Below, in pieces: positions 49,728 to 62,784 of a stretch of 64,000 nucleotides of DNA. A program made the position numbers and the translations under genes. Under the pieces are notes generated by a model. The model was not told the DNA's origin. It did not search any database and was given only the letters and a program-made list of their open reading frames with translations. This DNA comes from Sapria himalayana (Eukaryota; Streptophyta; Magnoliopsida; Malpighiales; Rafflesiaceae): positions 1,439,904 to 1,503,903 of the forward strand of contig JAREIK010003356.1 of assembly GCA_029783825.1 (NCBI GenBank). Reading direction: 5' to 3'. The stretch's first letter is position 1. Each line of letters opens with the position of its first letter.

Positions 49728-51173
49728 CTCTATTTATCTATCTAGTTATCTGTCTATCGATTTATCTATCGCTGTGTCTATCTCTCTTTCTAACTAACTA
49801 TCTATCTATATATTTATCTATTTATCTATCTATCTATTTATCTATCTAACTATTTGCCCATCTATCTAACTATCTATCAGTATATTTATATGACTATCTA
49901 TGTATCTATGGATCTATTTTTTATCCATCTAACTATCTATCTTTAAATCTATCTAAAAATATTTCTATTTAATTTACTATTTATCTATCAATCTATCTAT
50001 GTGTTTATCTATCTATCTATTTGTCTATATATCTGTTAATCAATCTATCTATCATTATATCAATAAATCAAATTAATTAATCTAATTATAAATCAGACTA
50101 TTAATTTGACTATATATTTGTGTATCTATTTGTTTATTTGACTATCTATCTATCTATCTATCTGAGTATTTATCTATTTATCTATCCATCAATATATTTA
50201 TTTAATTATCTATCTATTTATCTATATATCCATTTAACCATCATTCTATCTATCTATTTATATCTGTATCTATATATCAATGTGTATGTCTATTGATCTG
50301 TCTATTTATGTGCCTATCTATCTATTTATCTATGTACCTGTCTATCTATCAGTCTATGTATTTGTATATTTATCTACCTATCAATAAATCAATCTATTTA
50401 TAAATCTAATTATCTGTCAATGTAACTATATTTAAATCTGTATATTTATATTTCTATATATCAGTCTAACAATATTCCAATAAATAAATAAATAAATAAA
50501 TAATCAATAAATCAATCAATCAATCAATCAGTCTGTCTGTCTATCTATATATCTATCTATCTATCTATCAATATATATATTAATCTACCTATCTATCAGT
50601 CTATCTATCAATCAATCTATCTATCCATCGATCTATCTATCTGTATATCTATCTATATATTTCTATATATTTGTCATCTATCTATCTATCTTTTTATCTT
50701 TCTTTCTATCTATCGACCTATCTATAAATCTATCGATCAATCTGTATATCTATTTGTCTATCTATCTTTCTATAAATCTATCGATCAATCTATATATCTA
50801 TTTGTCTATCTATCTTTCTATCTATCTAATAATCTATCTATCTATTTGTTTATCTATCTATCTATCTATATTTCAATCTATTGATCTATCTTTCGATCAA
50901 TCTATCTATCAATCTTTCTATCTATCCATCTATAATATCTCTATATATGTATTTCCTTTTTGTCTATCTATCGATAGATCTATCTATCTGCTAATCTATC
51001 TATCTATATATCTATCTATTATCTATCTGTCTATCTGTATGTAAATCTATCTTTCTATATATCTATCAATCTATCAATCTATTTGTGTGTCTATCCCTCT
51101 TTCTATCAATATATCTATTTATCTATCTATATATTTGTCTATATGTCTATCTATCTATTTGTATATCTATCTG

Positions 51174-51206
<33 letters not shown>

Positions 51207-51456
51207 CTATGTCTTTGTCTATCTATCTATCTATCCATTTCCCTATCTATGTATGTGTCTATCTATATGTCTATATATATAACTATCTATTTGTGTGTCT
51301 TTTTGACTATCTATCTATCTACCTATTTGTATATCTATCAAATATAATTTTCTGTCTATCTATCTATCTAATTATTTTTATATTTATCTATATGTCTATC
51401 TATCTGTCTGTCATTCGATCTATCTATCTTTCTAACTAACTAACTACTATATATAT

Positions 51457-51528
<72 letters not shown>

Positions 51529-52637
51529 TTTTTATCTATATGTTTATCTTGCTAACTATCTATCTATTGATATATTTATCTATCTAACTGTCTATCTATC
51601 TATCTTTTATAAAAATCTATCTATCTAAATATTAATCTATCTATCTGTCTATCTATCTGTATATCAATCTGTCTATCTATCTTTCTATCAATCTATCTAA
51701 TAATTTGTATATCTATCTATCTATCTATGTACATATATATCAATATGTATATGTATTTGTCTATCAATATGTCATTTAATATGTCTATTAATCTATCTAT
51801 CAATCTATCTATTAATCTACCTATCAATCTATCTATTAATAATTATATTACTTTGTCTATCAATATGTATATCTATATGAGTATTTAAATATATATCTAT
51901 CTATATATCTGACTGTATATCTATCTGTCTATCTATCTATCTAAATATCTATGTATCTATTTGTCTATCTATCAGACTTTCTATTTATTTTGATATCTAT
52001 TTGTCCAAATATCTATTTATTGATTTCTGTATCTATGTGTCTATATAAATATTTATCAATTTCTCTATATATGTGTCAATCAATCTATCTATCTATATTT
52101 CTAATTAATTTATTTCTTTCTATCAATCTATATGTATATTTATTTATCTATTAATTTGTGTATCTATCTCTGTATCTATTTATTTATCTATATATCTATA
52201 TATTTATCTATTTGTTTGACTATTTGTCTATCAATCTGTCTATAAAAATGTCTATTTATTTAAATAGATACTTGTCAAAATATCTTTCTAACTAACTATC
52301 TATATACTTATCTATTTCTCTCACTATCTATATGCCTATCTATCTATTTATCTATTTGTTTGTCTAATTATTTGCTTATCTATAAAACTATCTTTCTATA
52401 TATCTATCTTTCTTTCTATAAGTCTATCTATCTGTTTATCTATTTGTTTATCTATCTATCTATCTATCTATTTATTTATTTATCTATCTAACTGTCTGTA
52501 TATCAATCTGTCTATAGATCTGTCTAAAAATATCTTTATATATTTTTTATATATCTATCTAGCTATCTTTCTATCTATTTTTCTAAATATCTATCTATCA
52601 ATCTCTCTATAAATATGGTGATATATTTTTCTATATA
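48051..52637 (+). repeat. Degenerate TATC satellite, block E
   Basis: About 4.6 kb, same orientation as blocks A-D. Contains a (GT)n run at 48355-48375 leading into (TA)n, and a patch at 50470-50545 where the unit changes stepwise from AATA to AATC to TCTG to TATC. A small TATCGATA palindrome lies near 50967. The block ends at the 3' junction of LINE copy 2. No genes. Confidence 0.95.
51448..51526. repeat. (TA)n microsatellite, about 79 bp
   Basis: Almost uninterrupted alternating TA with one phase slip near 51469. It is the longest TA run in the window. Confidence 0.9.
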
Positions 52638-53599
52638 TCTTTTTTATAATTTGTTTATTAATTATAGCCCTCTCTTTTGGCGGATGAATACCATTTTTAC
52701 AAGCTACATCTACCCTTTTCCCTCTTACATCCTTTCCCATTTTAAATAAAATAAAACATTAATTTACATGTAAATTTCCTAATTGAAACATAACAACTAT
52801 GTTCCCTTTCTAATGGGGCCTTCCTTTGCAGCCTTTTTTTATCTTTGTTCTCTTTTCTTTTTCCAATTAGCTTAACTCTACTTCTGATATCATGTGCTAT
52901 ATTGCCTTATTCATGCTTTCACTTGTTTCGGCTAGATCTTTTCTATATAAACTCTAAATTCATGCAACAACAAAGAAAAGAGAGCATTTCTAGAGTATAA
53001 CTTATTCCCTCTGTTTCCCTTTTTGTTTGATCCACTTGAGTTTAACGTTTAGTCATCTTTGTTGTTTTCCCATTGTGCTTATTTGGGGCTTTGTTTGCTC
53101 CTCGAATCCTTTGCCGTTCGTTTAATCTGAAGTCACCCTCTTCATCCCTCATTGGGTTGGTTCTGATTTGATTAGTGCAGCATCTCTTCTCCCCTATTCC
53201 TAATCTAGACACTAACAATTCCTAGTACTTATTGACATTAATAAAATAACACATGACATTTCTACCTTTTTCCAAAAATAGACTTTTACCGACATCAATA
53301 CAATACATACTCTATTACTTATACTGACACAGACTTGCCGGATCTTCTTGCTTTTCCTGTGCTGCAGCTAAAAACACAGAATGCAACCCAAAGAAACAGA
53401 GCCAATTCCAAAATAGACCACTGCTATATCTTATATCCTTATTTATATTTCATCTTAAATCTTTTAAGATTTCGTGCAGAGAGAGAAATTCCTACACACA
53501 GCAAACTATACCACCCCATAACAGTTAAATTCATTATTAGATTTTACAATTTTTCACCTAAATATTCTTAAATTCTTGGCTTTACCAAGATCAAATTCC
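52638..53599 (-). other. 3' untranslated region of LINE copy 2
   Basis: About 960 bp without a convincing open frame; about 600 bp shorter than the 3' region of copy 1. The distal ~70 bp match copy 1. The A-tract is seen as TTTTTTAT at the satellite junction. Confidence 0.75.
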
Positions 53600-56500
53600 C
53601 TACCTTTTCACTTTTAGGTATGGGAAGGCAAGCTTATCTAGTCTTGCCAATCCCTTTAGTTTTTCTGGCATAGTCCCCTCTACATACTCATTTTACCCTT
53701 TACTCATTCCTATTCTAGCAAGGCAGTCTGCTAGCACATTGGCCTGCTTATAAATATGTAAAATATTTACATTTAATTCATTAACAAGATTTTTTATTAT
53801 CTCAATCTCCTCCTCATACTTCCATAACCAAACTTTTTTCATTACCAAATTAACTAAAGTAAATGAATCTACCTGTATTTGTAGGTTATTAATGCCTAGC
53901 ATTTTACAGATATAAAGCCCTTTTTTTAATGCAAAAATTTCTGAGTTAAGTGCTGAGAAAGCTTTACCTGAAAGAGTGAATGCTTTAATGATACTCCCTT
54001 GAGAATATCTTATTAACCCTCCTCCTCCTGCTGCCCCTATATCCCTATTAAAGCTACCATCCATGTTAAGGGATATCTTTTCTTCCGGGGGTTTACTCCA
54101 ACTTATGCTCTTTACCCTATGTGTCTTAGTCTTTTTAATAGTGAGTGACCATGTATTTCTGAGTTTTCTAACCATATCTATATTCTAAAATTTCAAGGGT
54201 CTAATATTAGATATATTATTGATTTTCTTCCTAATATCTTTTAATATTTCAACTGAATTCATTTTAATTCCCTCAAATCTACTCTTATTTCGAGCTTTCC
54301 ATAGACTCCAAATAACAACGTGCGTGAGATATTGAGTCAGCCAATTCCTAACAGGACTTCTTGAAGTGTGAGTTCCCCATTTTTTAATTTTTTCTATTAA
54401 CCCTTCCTGTTTACTACTTATCTGATTCAATTTCTTCAGTTCTTTCCAGACTCCTGCTTTAATCCTTGCTTCCAAAAATAAATGATCGATGGATTCTGCT
54501 GCTTCATGACAATAGTCACATCTTGATGCCATTTTTATTCCTTTTCTTTGAAAATTACTATCTACTGGTAAAGCTTTAACAAGTACTTTCCATGTAAAAG
54601 AACTCATTTTTTGAGGGATGTCCACTTTCCAAGCCCATTTGAATAATGCTTATGTTGGTTTTTTCTTTCTGATTAGTTCTTTTACCGATTTTAAAGTAAA
54701 ATTTCCTTGTGCGTTCAGTATCAATTTCCATCCGCTCTTTTTCAATATCGAATAGGATTCTTCTATTCCTTTTTGTTTTTCTATTGATTTTCAAATATTT
54801 AAAGCCTTTTTTAGACTCTTAATCCTAGACCCTTCATATTTAGCTTTCATTAACTTTTCCCACAGACTCTCACCTTCTTTTAACCTCCAGCATCTTGCAG
54901 GCTGATGATGCTCAAACCTACCTTCTCTTTTGGGAAGCATATATCATCCCATTTCTTCTAGTGAAGCTTAAACTTACCCTTTTTCCCCCCATAAAAAGTT
55001 AGCCATGTCCATTTCCAGTTTCTTAACAAATTTCTTAGGTGGATGAATAGCTGCTAAGATATGTACCAGCATACTTTGGAGAACATGGGAGATTAAAGTA
55101 ATCCTACGCCCGAAACAAAGTAGCTCCTCCTTCCAACCGGCTATTTTCCTTAATTTTTCTTGTAATGATGTTAAATAATTCTCTCTCAGTCTACCCTCTT
55201 ATATAGGGCAGCCTAGATAGATCAAAGCCCCTTTATTTTGGATAAATCTAGTAAATTTTTTAATCTTTATGGCCACTTTTACAGATGTTTTTGATGATAA
55301 CAAAAACTAACTTTTCTTTTTATTTACAACTTGCCTCGTTTCTTTCTGAAAAATTTGCAGGATATCCTTAAGATTCATCAATGATCTGGAAGTCGCATTT
55401 GTGAAAATTATGAGGTCATCTGCATACGCTAGACAACCTATTCTAGAAGTATTTATTGGCTGTCTAAACTGAATGATCTTGCCTGATGCCATTCTTTTAT
55501 TAAAATTACAAATTAATAATTCTAAATAAATATCGAATAATAAAGGAGAGAGGGGATCCCCTTGTCTTAAACTCCTTTTCAGTTTAAATTCCTCTCCTTT
55601 CTAACCATTTACAATAACTTTTACTCATACACTTGTGACACATATTTATATTAAATCTATACATAATTTAGAGAAGCCAAACATTCTCATACAAAACAGA
55701 GTGTGTCCCATTCAATTCTATCAAATACTTTAGACACATCCAGTTTTACTACTAGATTTTTCCCTCTTGTTTTAACAGCTATTTCTTTCATCATTTCAGC
55801 TACCAATTTTATATTTTCAACATTTACCTATTTTTGACAAAACCCATTTGCGCCTGAGATATTATTTCTAGTAAAATAGTGCTTAACCTACTTTGTAGTT
55901 TTTTTGCTAGAATCTTATAAATAGCATTACATAAGCTAATAGGCCTATAGTATTCACATATTTGTGGTGATTCCTTCTTTGGAATTAGCATAATAAATGA
56001 ATTGGCCCATGCCTTAGGTATATCCACACCTACAAAAAAACTTGCAGCTACATAAACAAGCTCTTTTTTAAGAGTATTCCAATTGGTCTGGAAAAAGTAA
56101 TTATTCCAACCATGTGGTCCTACTGCACTATCATTATCTAGGCTAAAGACAACATTTTTAACTTCTTCTTTATCTAGTATCATTTCCAACTTATTATTTT
56201 GTTTCTTTGTAACAGATGTTTTAATTTATTTCATTAATAAATTACCTTTGTGAATAACCAAGCCACAAAAAATTTTTTAAAGAATTCGTCAAAGATGATT
56301 CCTAATTTTTTATCTTCATGTACTCAAATTCCCTGATCATTTTTTATACCTTTTATTTTGTTCTTATGAGTTTTGATTTTACACAGTATGAAAAAATTTA
56401 GTATTTCTATCCACGTCTTTAAGCCATTTAATCTTTGCTTGCTGTTTCCAGTAGATTTCTTCCATATGTAATCTAAGCCTCAATTTTCATTTGGCTTTAC

Positions 56501-57454
56501 TTAGTTCATTTCTAATTTCTTCATTTTGGGAATCTTCATATTCTAATTCTAGTTTCTCCACTTCTTCCTCCTCCTCCTTTATTGTTTGGTTTATATTTCC
56601 AAAAACTTCTTTATTCCATAAGTTTAAGCATTTTTTTAATCTATATAGCTTACACGTTAGAACCTGCATAGGTTTTCCTGTAACTTGCTCTATCTAGGAT
56701 TCTTTCACCACCTTTTCAAATTCTAGGTGCTTTACCCACATATTTTGAAATTTAAAATTGCCCGTAGTATACTGACTCTTATTGATAGAAATGAGCAATA
56801 GGCTATGGTCAGAGCAAGTTCTATTTAAATGTATGAGCTCTGTAACCCCCTGAGAGGCTACCCCCTTCACATTGCACAGAACTCTATCTAACATTGCCCA
56901 GATTGCCCCTCTTTTCTGCCAGTTATTACACCAGGTATAGCTTGAACCTATAAAATCTACTTCCATCAGATTTGTACTAGTGATAGTGTCATTAAATTGT
57001 GACATGGCTACTTTGTCTGAGATTTTACCTTTTCTTTTCTTTCACACTTCTAATTACATTAAAGTCCTTACTTATGATCCATGGGGTGTCTTTCTTCGCT
57101 ATGTCATGCATTTCCTTCCATAATTCTTTTCTATCTTTTTTATTATTTTTAGCATATAATGCCGAAATTATAACCTCTGCATTTATTTTAGATTTAAAGT
57201 GGACTCTTTGTTCTATGTCTTTAATTATTATAATATTCATGTAATTGTGCCACATGATCCAGAGCTTACCATTAGAATTAACATATGCATTATTAAACCC
57301 TAGTAGTTTACTATATTTACTCAATTGGTCCTTCTGAATCATAGGTTCCGCTATAATTACCAGACAGATTCTATGAATTTTATTAAACATTTTAGTCTAT
57401 TTATGAGGGGTTATTTTCCGCCCCCCTAATATTCCAATAAAGTTATTTATCCAT
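53600..57454 (-). pseudogene. LINE copy 2 ORF2: endonuclease / reverse transcriptase / RNase H
   Basis: Counterpart of 12172-16082. The ATG at 57454 is followed four codons later by a stop. The endonuclease region shows LYWNIRG, IIAEPM, a KDFN where GDFN is expected, and SDHSLLL. The reverse transcriptase shows GWNNYFF, IPKKE, YYRPISLC and an intact LAYADDLIIF active site (near 55415-55430). The RNase H-like domain (53693-54175) keeps all four expected acidic positions: MDGSF, LNSEIFAL, QVDSF and LADCLA. A TAA at 53693 cuts off about 30 codons still recognisable from copy 1. At least five frame changes and several stops make it non-functional. The amber at 56694-56696 sits at the same codon as that at 15318-15320 in copy 1. 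Confidence 0.9.
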
Positions 57455-58839
57455 TTAAGTTAGATTTTGCTTGTGCTCTTGTTGTGCATTTAGACTCATT
57501 CGTTCTATTCAAATGCTTCTTCTTGTTCCTTGGCAACTTGTATATATTTGGGGTATCTTGCATTATTTGAATATATTTTTGTTACTGTCCAAGGTGTATA
57601 GCCATACTTTTGATGGCTTCCATTGCTTGACCTCTTGTAAGCTTTTCTCAATCCTCTTCATACATTTCTAAATCATCCTTTATCTTTTCCAAAACATTTT
57701 CCTCTATTTCTTCTTCCCTCCCTAATTGTGGACAGCTGAACACTTCTGAATTTTCATCTGGAAAATCTAGAACATCTTTATTTATCCTTTCTAAATCCTC
57801 CTCCTTATCCTGTAATACCCTTCTTAATTTATGCCTCTTTCCCCCCTTCCTCCTTAGCTTCACTTCCTTCCAGCCTTTTTCTTCCACTCCCTCTAAACAT
57901 TCCCCTACTTCCCTTACTAAATTACTATTGCTACCTCCTTCTTCCTCATAAATAACTAGTTCCCTATTTCTGCCCCTTTCACCTTTAGACTCACTTCTAA
58001 ATCATTTTCTACAATTTCAGGTGATTCTCCCCTATCTCTCAAAAGTATGTGTTGACCTTTCAGTTCTTCCTTGCTAACCCATTTTGCCTCTTATTTCCTC
58101 TAACCTCCTGCTCCATCCCCTCAGCCCCCAGCCTACTATCTTTCAAATCATTACCTATTCTTTTACATACTAGACAGTATGGAGGCAAGTTCTCAGGGAT
58201 GACGGATTTCCAATACCCCTCTCCCTGCTCTCCTTCTCCACTATCTATCCATATTTTATTCGGTGGCTATGAGAGTAAATTACACTCTACACACACCCTT
58301 GCATTATTAGGCCTTCTCATAAAGACTGTTGCCTCATCCCTCAGCATAGGCTTACCCAAAGAAGAAGAAATGGCACATAGAGCATGCTTATTGTACAGAA
58401 ACAATGGTAGATTAGGTAATGAGAACCATGCCGGGTCTAAAGGTGCTTCTTCGTGTGAGCTGAAGTATTTCATCCACTTCAGAATGCGCATTGGATACCC
58501 ACTTACCTGCCACAATCCCCTTAACCATAGACGATGGAAATTTTCCTCCAAATGGCATTGTAGAATAACATGCCTCGCATAATAATCGGCAAACTTCACC
58601 ATCCCCTTGAACTTCAAAGAATTAATAAATAACTACATTTCTTGTGTGCAAGGTCTACCATGGGAAAATTTTCCGACTAACATGTAGTCAAATGGCTCTA
58701 CGAGCCTCTGTATCTCCTCCGAAGAGAAGATTACTATGAGGCTACCATTTTTCTTACCGAATATTGGAGGATGGGGCATGGGCTCATTCAATATTGATGC
58801 AAAGGACTTCTTATTTAATAATAAGTCCCTTTTATCCAT
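57447..58839 (-). pseudogene. LINE copy 2 ORF1, gag-like
   Basis: Starts MDKRDLLLNKKSFAS at 58839. The conserved core (GKFSHGRP, LWQVSGYPMRILKW, LGKPMLRDEA) stays in one frame to about 58150 but carries in-frame stops near 58633 and 58267. The zinc knuckle is damaged: two Cys remain (CLVC) but the His is Asn and the last Cys is Ser. The C-terminal half (57640-57890) is acidic and charged and lies in another frame. The stop overlaps the ORF2 start as ATGGATAA. Confidence 0.85.
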
Positions 58840-58925
58840 TTAGAACTGAGTGCAGATTGAATTGGGCAACAATGGTGATTCTCCCTCTCTAGAAAACGGG
58901 ATTTTCTCTCTCTAAAAGTTGAGTG
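58840..58925 (-). other. Remnant 5' leader of LINE copy 2
   Basis: About 85 bp between ORF1 and the T-rich satellite junction, including two TTCTCTCTCTA-like tracts. It shows no 39-bp repeat. Confidence 0.55.
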
Positions 58926-59771
58926 TTTTTTATTTTTTTATTTTTTTTTATTTTTCTATATATCAGTCTAACTATATTTTTATCTATCTATCTATCTATA
59001 TATCTTTTTGAATATCTATCTTACTATCTATCTATCTATCTATTTATCTATCTATTTGTCTATCTATATATCTATCTATGTATCTATATGATTATTTATC
59101 TATTTATATGTATATCAATTTGTCTATCAATCTTTGTATCAATCTAATTATCCATCTTTCTATCAAATTCACTATTAATCTGACTATCTATCTATATGTC
59201 TATTTGTTTATCTATCTATATTTCTTTTTTTCTATCTGACTATCTATCTATATGTCTGTCTGGCTATCCATATATTTATCAATCTATCTTACTATCTATC
59301 TATCTATCTATATATCCATTTATCTATCTACTAATCTTTAAATCTATATGTATACCTATGTTTCTAGCTATTTGTCTATCGATCTGTCTATCAATGTGCC
59401 TATCTATCTATATGTATAAGTATTTGTTAATATGTCAATTTATCTATCTTTCTATCTATATATTTGTATATCAATCTTTCTATCTATCTGTTTATCTATC
59501 TATTTATTTATCTATCATAAATATTTATTAATCTGTCTAAATATGTATCTATTGACCTGTTTAGAAATATGTCAATTAATTTATCTATATATCTATCAAA
59601 CATTTGTTCGAACTATCTTTAAATATATTTATCTATCTATTAGGCTGTCTGTCTAGATATCTACCTATCTATTTGTCTATCTATCTAGCTATCTATATAT
59701 CTATCTATCTAATTTTTTATCTATCTATCTTTCTATCAATCTAAATAACTATCTGTCTGTCTATCTATGTC

Positions 59772-59810
<39 letters not shown>

Positions 59811-60077
59811 AACTATATATCTATCTATTATTTATCTATCTATCTATCCATCTGTTTATCTATAAATCTTTCAATCTTTCAATCTATTTGTGTATCAATT
59901 TTCTATCTATCTATATGGCTATCTATCTATCTACCTATGATGTATTTATCTATCTAACAATCTATCTAACTTTTACCTGTCTATCTATCTGTCTATCTAT
60001 CTATCTATCGGTCTATTTATCTGTATATCTATCTATTTATCTCTCTATCATCAATATTTTTTATTTATTTATTTATC

Positions 60078-60108
<31 letters not shown>

Positions 60109-61368
60109 CTATTTATATGTGTATCTATATATATATATATATATATATATCTAAATATCTATATATCTATTTGTTTATCTATCTGTAAATATTTTTGTCA
60201 ATCTATCTGTCTATATATTTGTATATCTATCTTTCTATCATTTTGTTTATCTATTTTTCTATGTATATGTCTATGTATCAGTCTATATATATATCTAATT
60301 ATCAACCATTCTATATGTCTATCTACCTCTCTATTTTGTTTCTATCTATCTAACTATCTAAGTTATATCAGGCTATATTTCTGTATATTTATCTATCTAT
60401 CTATATGACTATCTATCTATCTATATATATATATATATTTGTCTGTCTATATATATATATATATATATCTTTATATCTATCTAACTAGCTAACTATCAAT
60501 CTATCTATCTATTTTTCTGACTATTTTGCATCTATATAACTATCTAAATGTATATCTATCTATCTATTGATTTATTCATCTATCTTTCAATCTATCTCTA
60601 TAAATATTTATATATTTTTCTAACTACCTAACTATATATTTATATATTTGTCTAACTCTTGATTAGTTTATAAATATTTCTATTTATTTGACTATCTTTT
60701 TGTTTAACAATCTTTCAACCTATCTATCTATCTATAAATCTATTTATTTATCTATCTAATTTTCTATCTATCTGTCTATCTATCTTTCTTTATTTCTATC
60801 TTTCTGTTTGTATAATTATTTTCCTATCTATATAGCAATCTATCTGTATATCTATCCGTCTATCTGTTTGTTTATATATCCGTCTATCTATCTATCTATC
60901 TATCTATATTTTTATCTTTATATCTATCTATTTATCAATCTGTATTACTATCTATCTATCAATTTGTTTATTGATCCGTCTATAAATATGTATATAGATT
61001 TCTCTATATATCTATCTAACTATCTTTCTATCATCAATCTAACAATTTGTTTATCGATCTCTTTATAAATATGTCTATATATTTGTGTATATATCTTTCT
61101 AACTATATTTCTATCTATTTATCGTTATATCTATATTTATATCTATCTATTTGTTTATCTATTTATCTATCTATTTATTTATTTTTCTATCTGTCTATCT
61201 TTATATCTATCTTTCTATCTATCAAAGTGTCTAAAATTCTATCTATCAATCTAATTATCAATCTATCTATCAATCAATCTATTAATCTCTATATCCATCT
61301 GTCTATATATATGTTTATCTATATAGCTATCTTTCTATCTATCTGACAGTTTATCTATCTATCAATCT

Positions 61369-61403
<35 letters not shown>

Positions 61404-61462
61404 TATCGATCTATATGTCTATCTATCTATCTATATACCTATATTTCTATCTATATGACTAT

Positions 61463-61500
<38 letters not shown>

Positions 61501-62752
61501 GTGTACCTATATGTCTATCTATCTATCTAATTATCTTTTTATTTATCTATATAACTTTTCTATCAATCTATCAATCAATCTATCTATATATTTATGTATC
61601 TATATCTATAAAAATATATTTCTATATATATTTTTATTTATTTGTTTATCTATTTATCTATTTATCTGGACATTTATCTATCTATATATCTCTATTTATC
61701 AATCTATCTAACTATTTGATCTATCTATAAAACTATCTATTTATTTGTCTATCTATCTATTTAACAATCTTTCTATCAAACTATATATCTATCTATTTGT
61801 TTGTCTCTCTATCAATCAATCTATCTATCTATCTATTTGTTCGTCTATCTATCTATCTTTATATCAATCTTTTTCTCTATATTTAATTCTCTCAATCTAT
61901 ATATTTGTCTATCTATCTGTATATCTATTTGTCTATCTATCTGTCTATCTATCTATCTATCTATTTATTAGATTATCTATCTAAATATCAATAAATCTAA
62001 CAATTTATCTATCTATCTGTCTATCTATATATCTATATTTCTTTCTATCAATTGATTTATATATCTGTCTATCAATATGGCTCTCTATATATATTAATTT
62101 TGGTCTATGTCTATTTATCTGTCTATCTTTTTATCTATCTATCAATCAATCTATATATCTATCTATCTATCTATTTGTCTGTCTGCATATCTATCTATTT
62201 GTATATCTATCTTTCAATCTATCTGTTTATCTATTTGTCTATCTATATGTATAACTATTTGTCAATCTATTTGTCTATCTACCTGTTTATCTATCTGTCT
62301 ATCTATTTTTATATATTTCTGTCTATCTGTTTTTCTATATATCTATCTTCTATCTTTCTATCTATATATTTATCTGTCTATCCATTTGTTTAGCTATCTA
62401 TCTATCTATCAATTAATCTATCTATCTATCTTACTTTCTATCTATGTATCTATCTATCAAATTGTATATCTCTTTGTTTTTCTATTTGCTTATCTATCTG
62501 TCTATCTATATGTCTATATGTGTATCTATCTATCTTTCTATCTGTCTGTCAATCTTTTAGTCTATCTATCTACATATCCATGTGTCTGTCTATCAATCTA
62601 TTTGCCTGTTGATCTGTCTATCTATCTATCTATCTATTTGTCTGTCTATCTGACTTTCTATCTATATGTCTATTTGTCTATCTATATGTCTATCATTATA
62701 TCTATCTATCTATCTATCTATATATTTCTCTTTCTTTTAGTCTATCTTTCAG

Positions 62753-62784
<32 letters not shown>

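Larger units (their letters stand above)
52638..58925 (-). mobile_element. LINE (L1-type) copy 2, 5'-shortened and decayed
   Basis: Same family and orientation as copy 1, inserted in the same satellite. It shares the 3' terminal block (AGCCCTCTCTTTTGG, then GAATACCATTTTT), the domain order of ORF1 and ORF2, and the ORF1/ORF2 overlap. It carries only about 85 bp upstream of ORF1 and lacks the 39-bp repeats seen in copy 1. It has more frameshifts and stops than copy 1, but keeps several catalytic residues that copy 1 has lost. No target duplication can be recognised in the repeat target. Confidence 0.92.
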
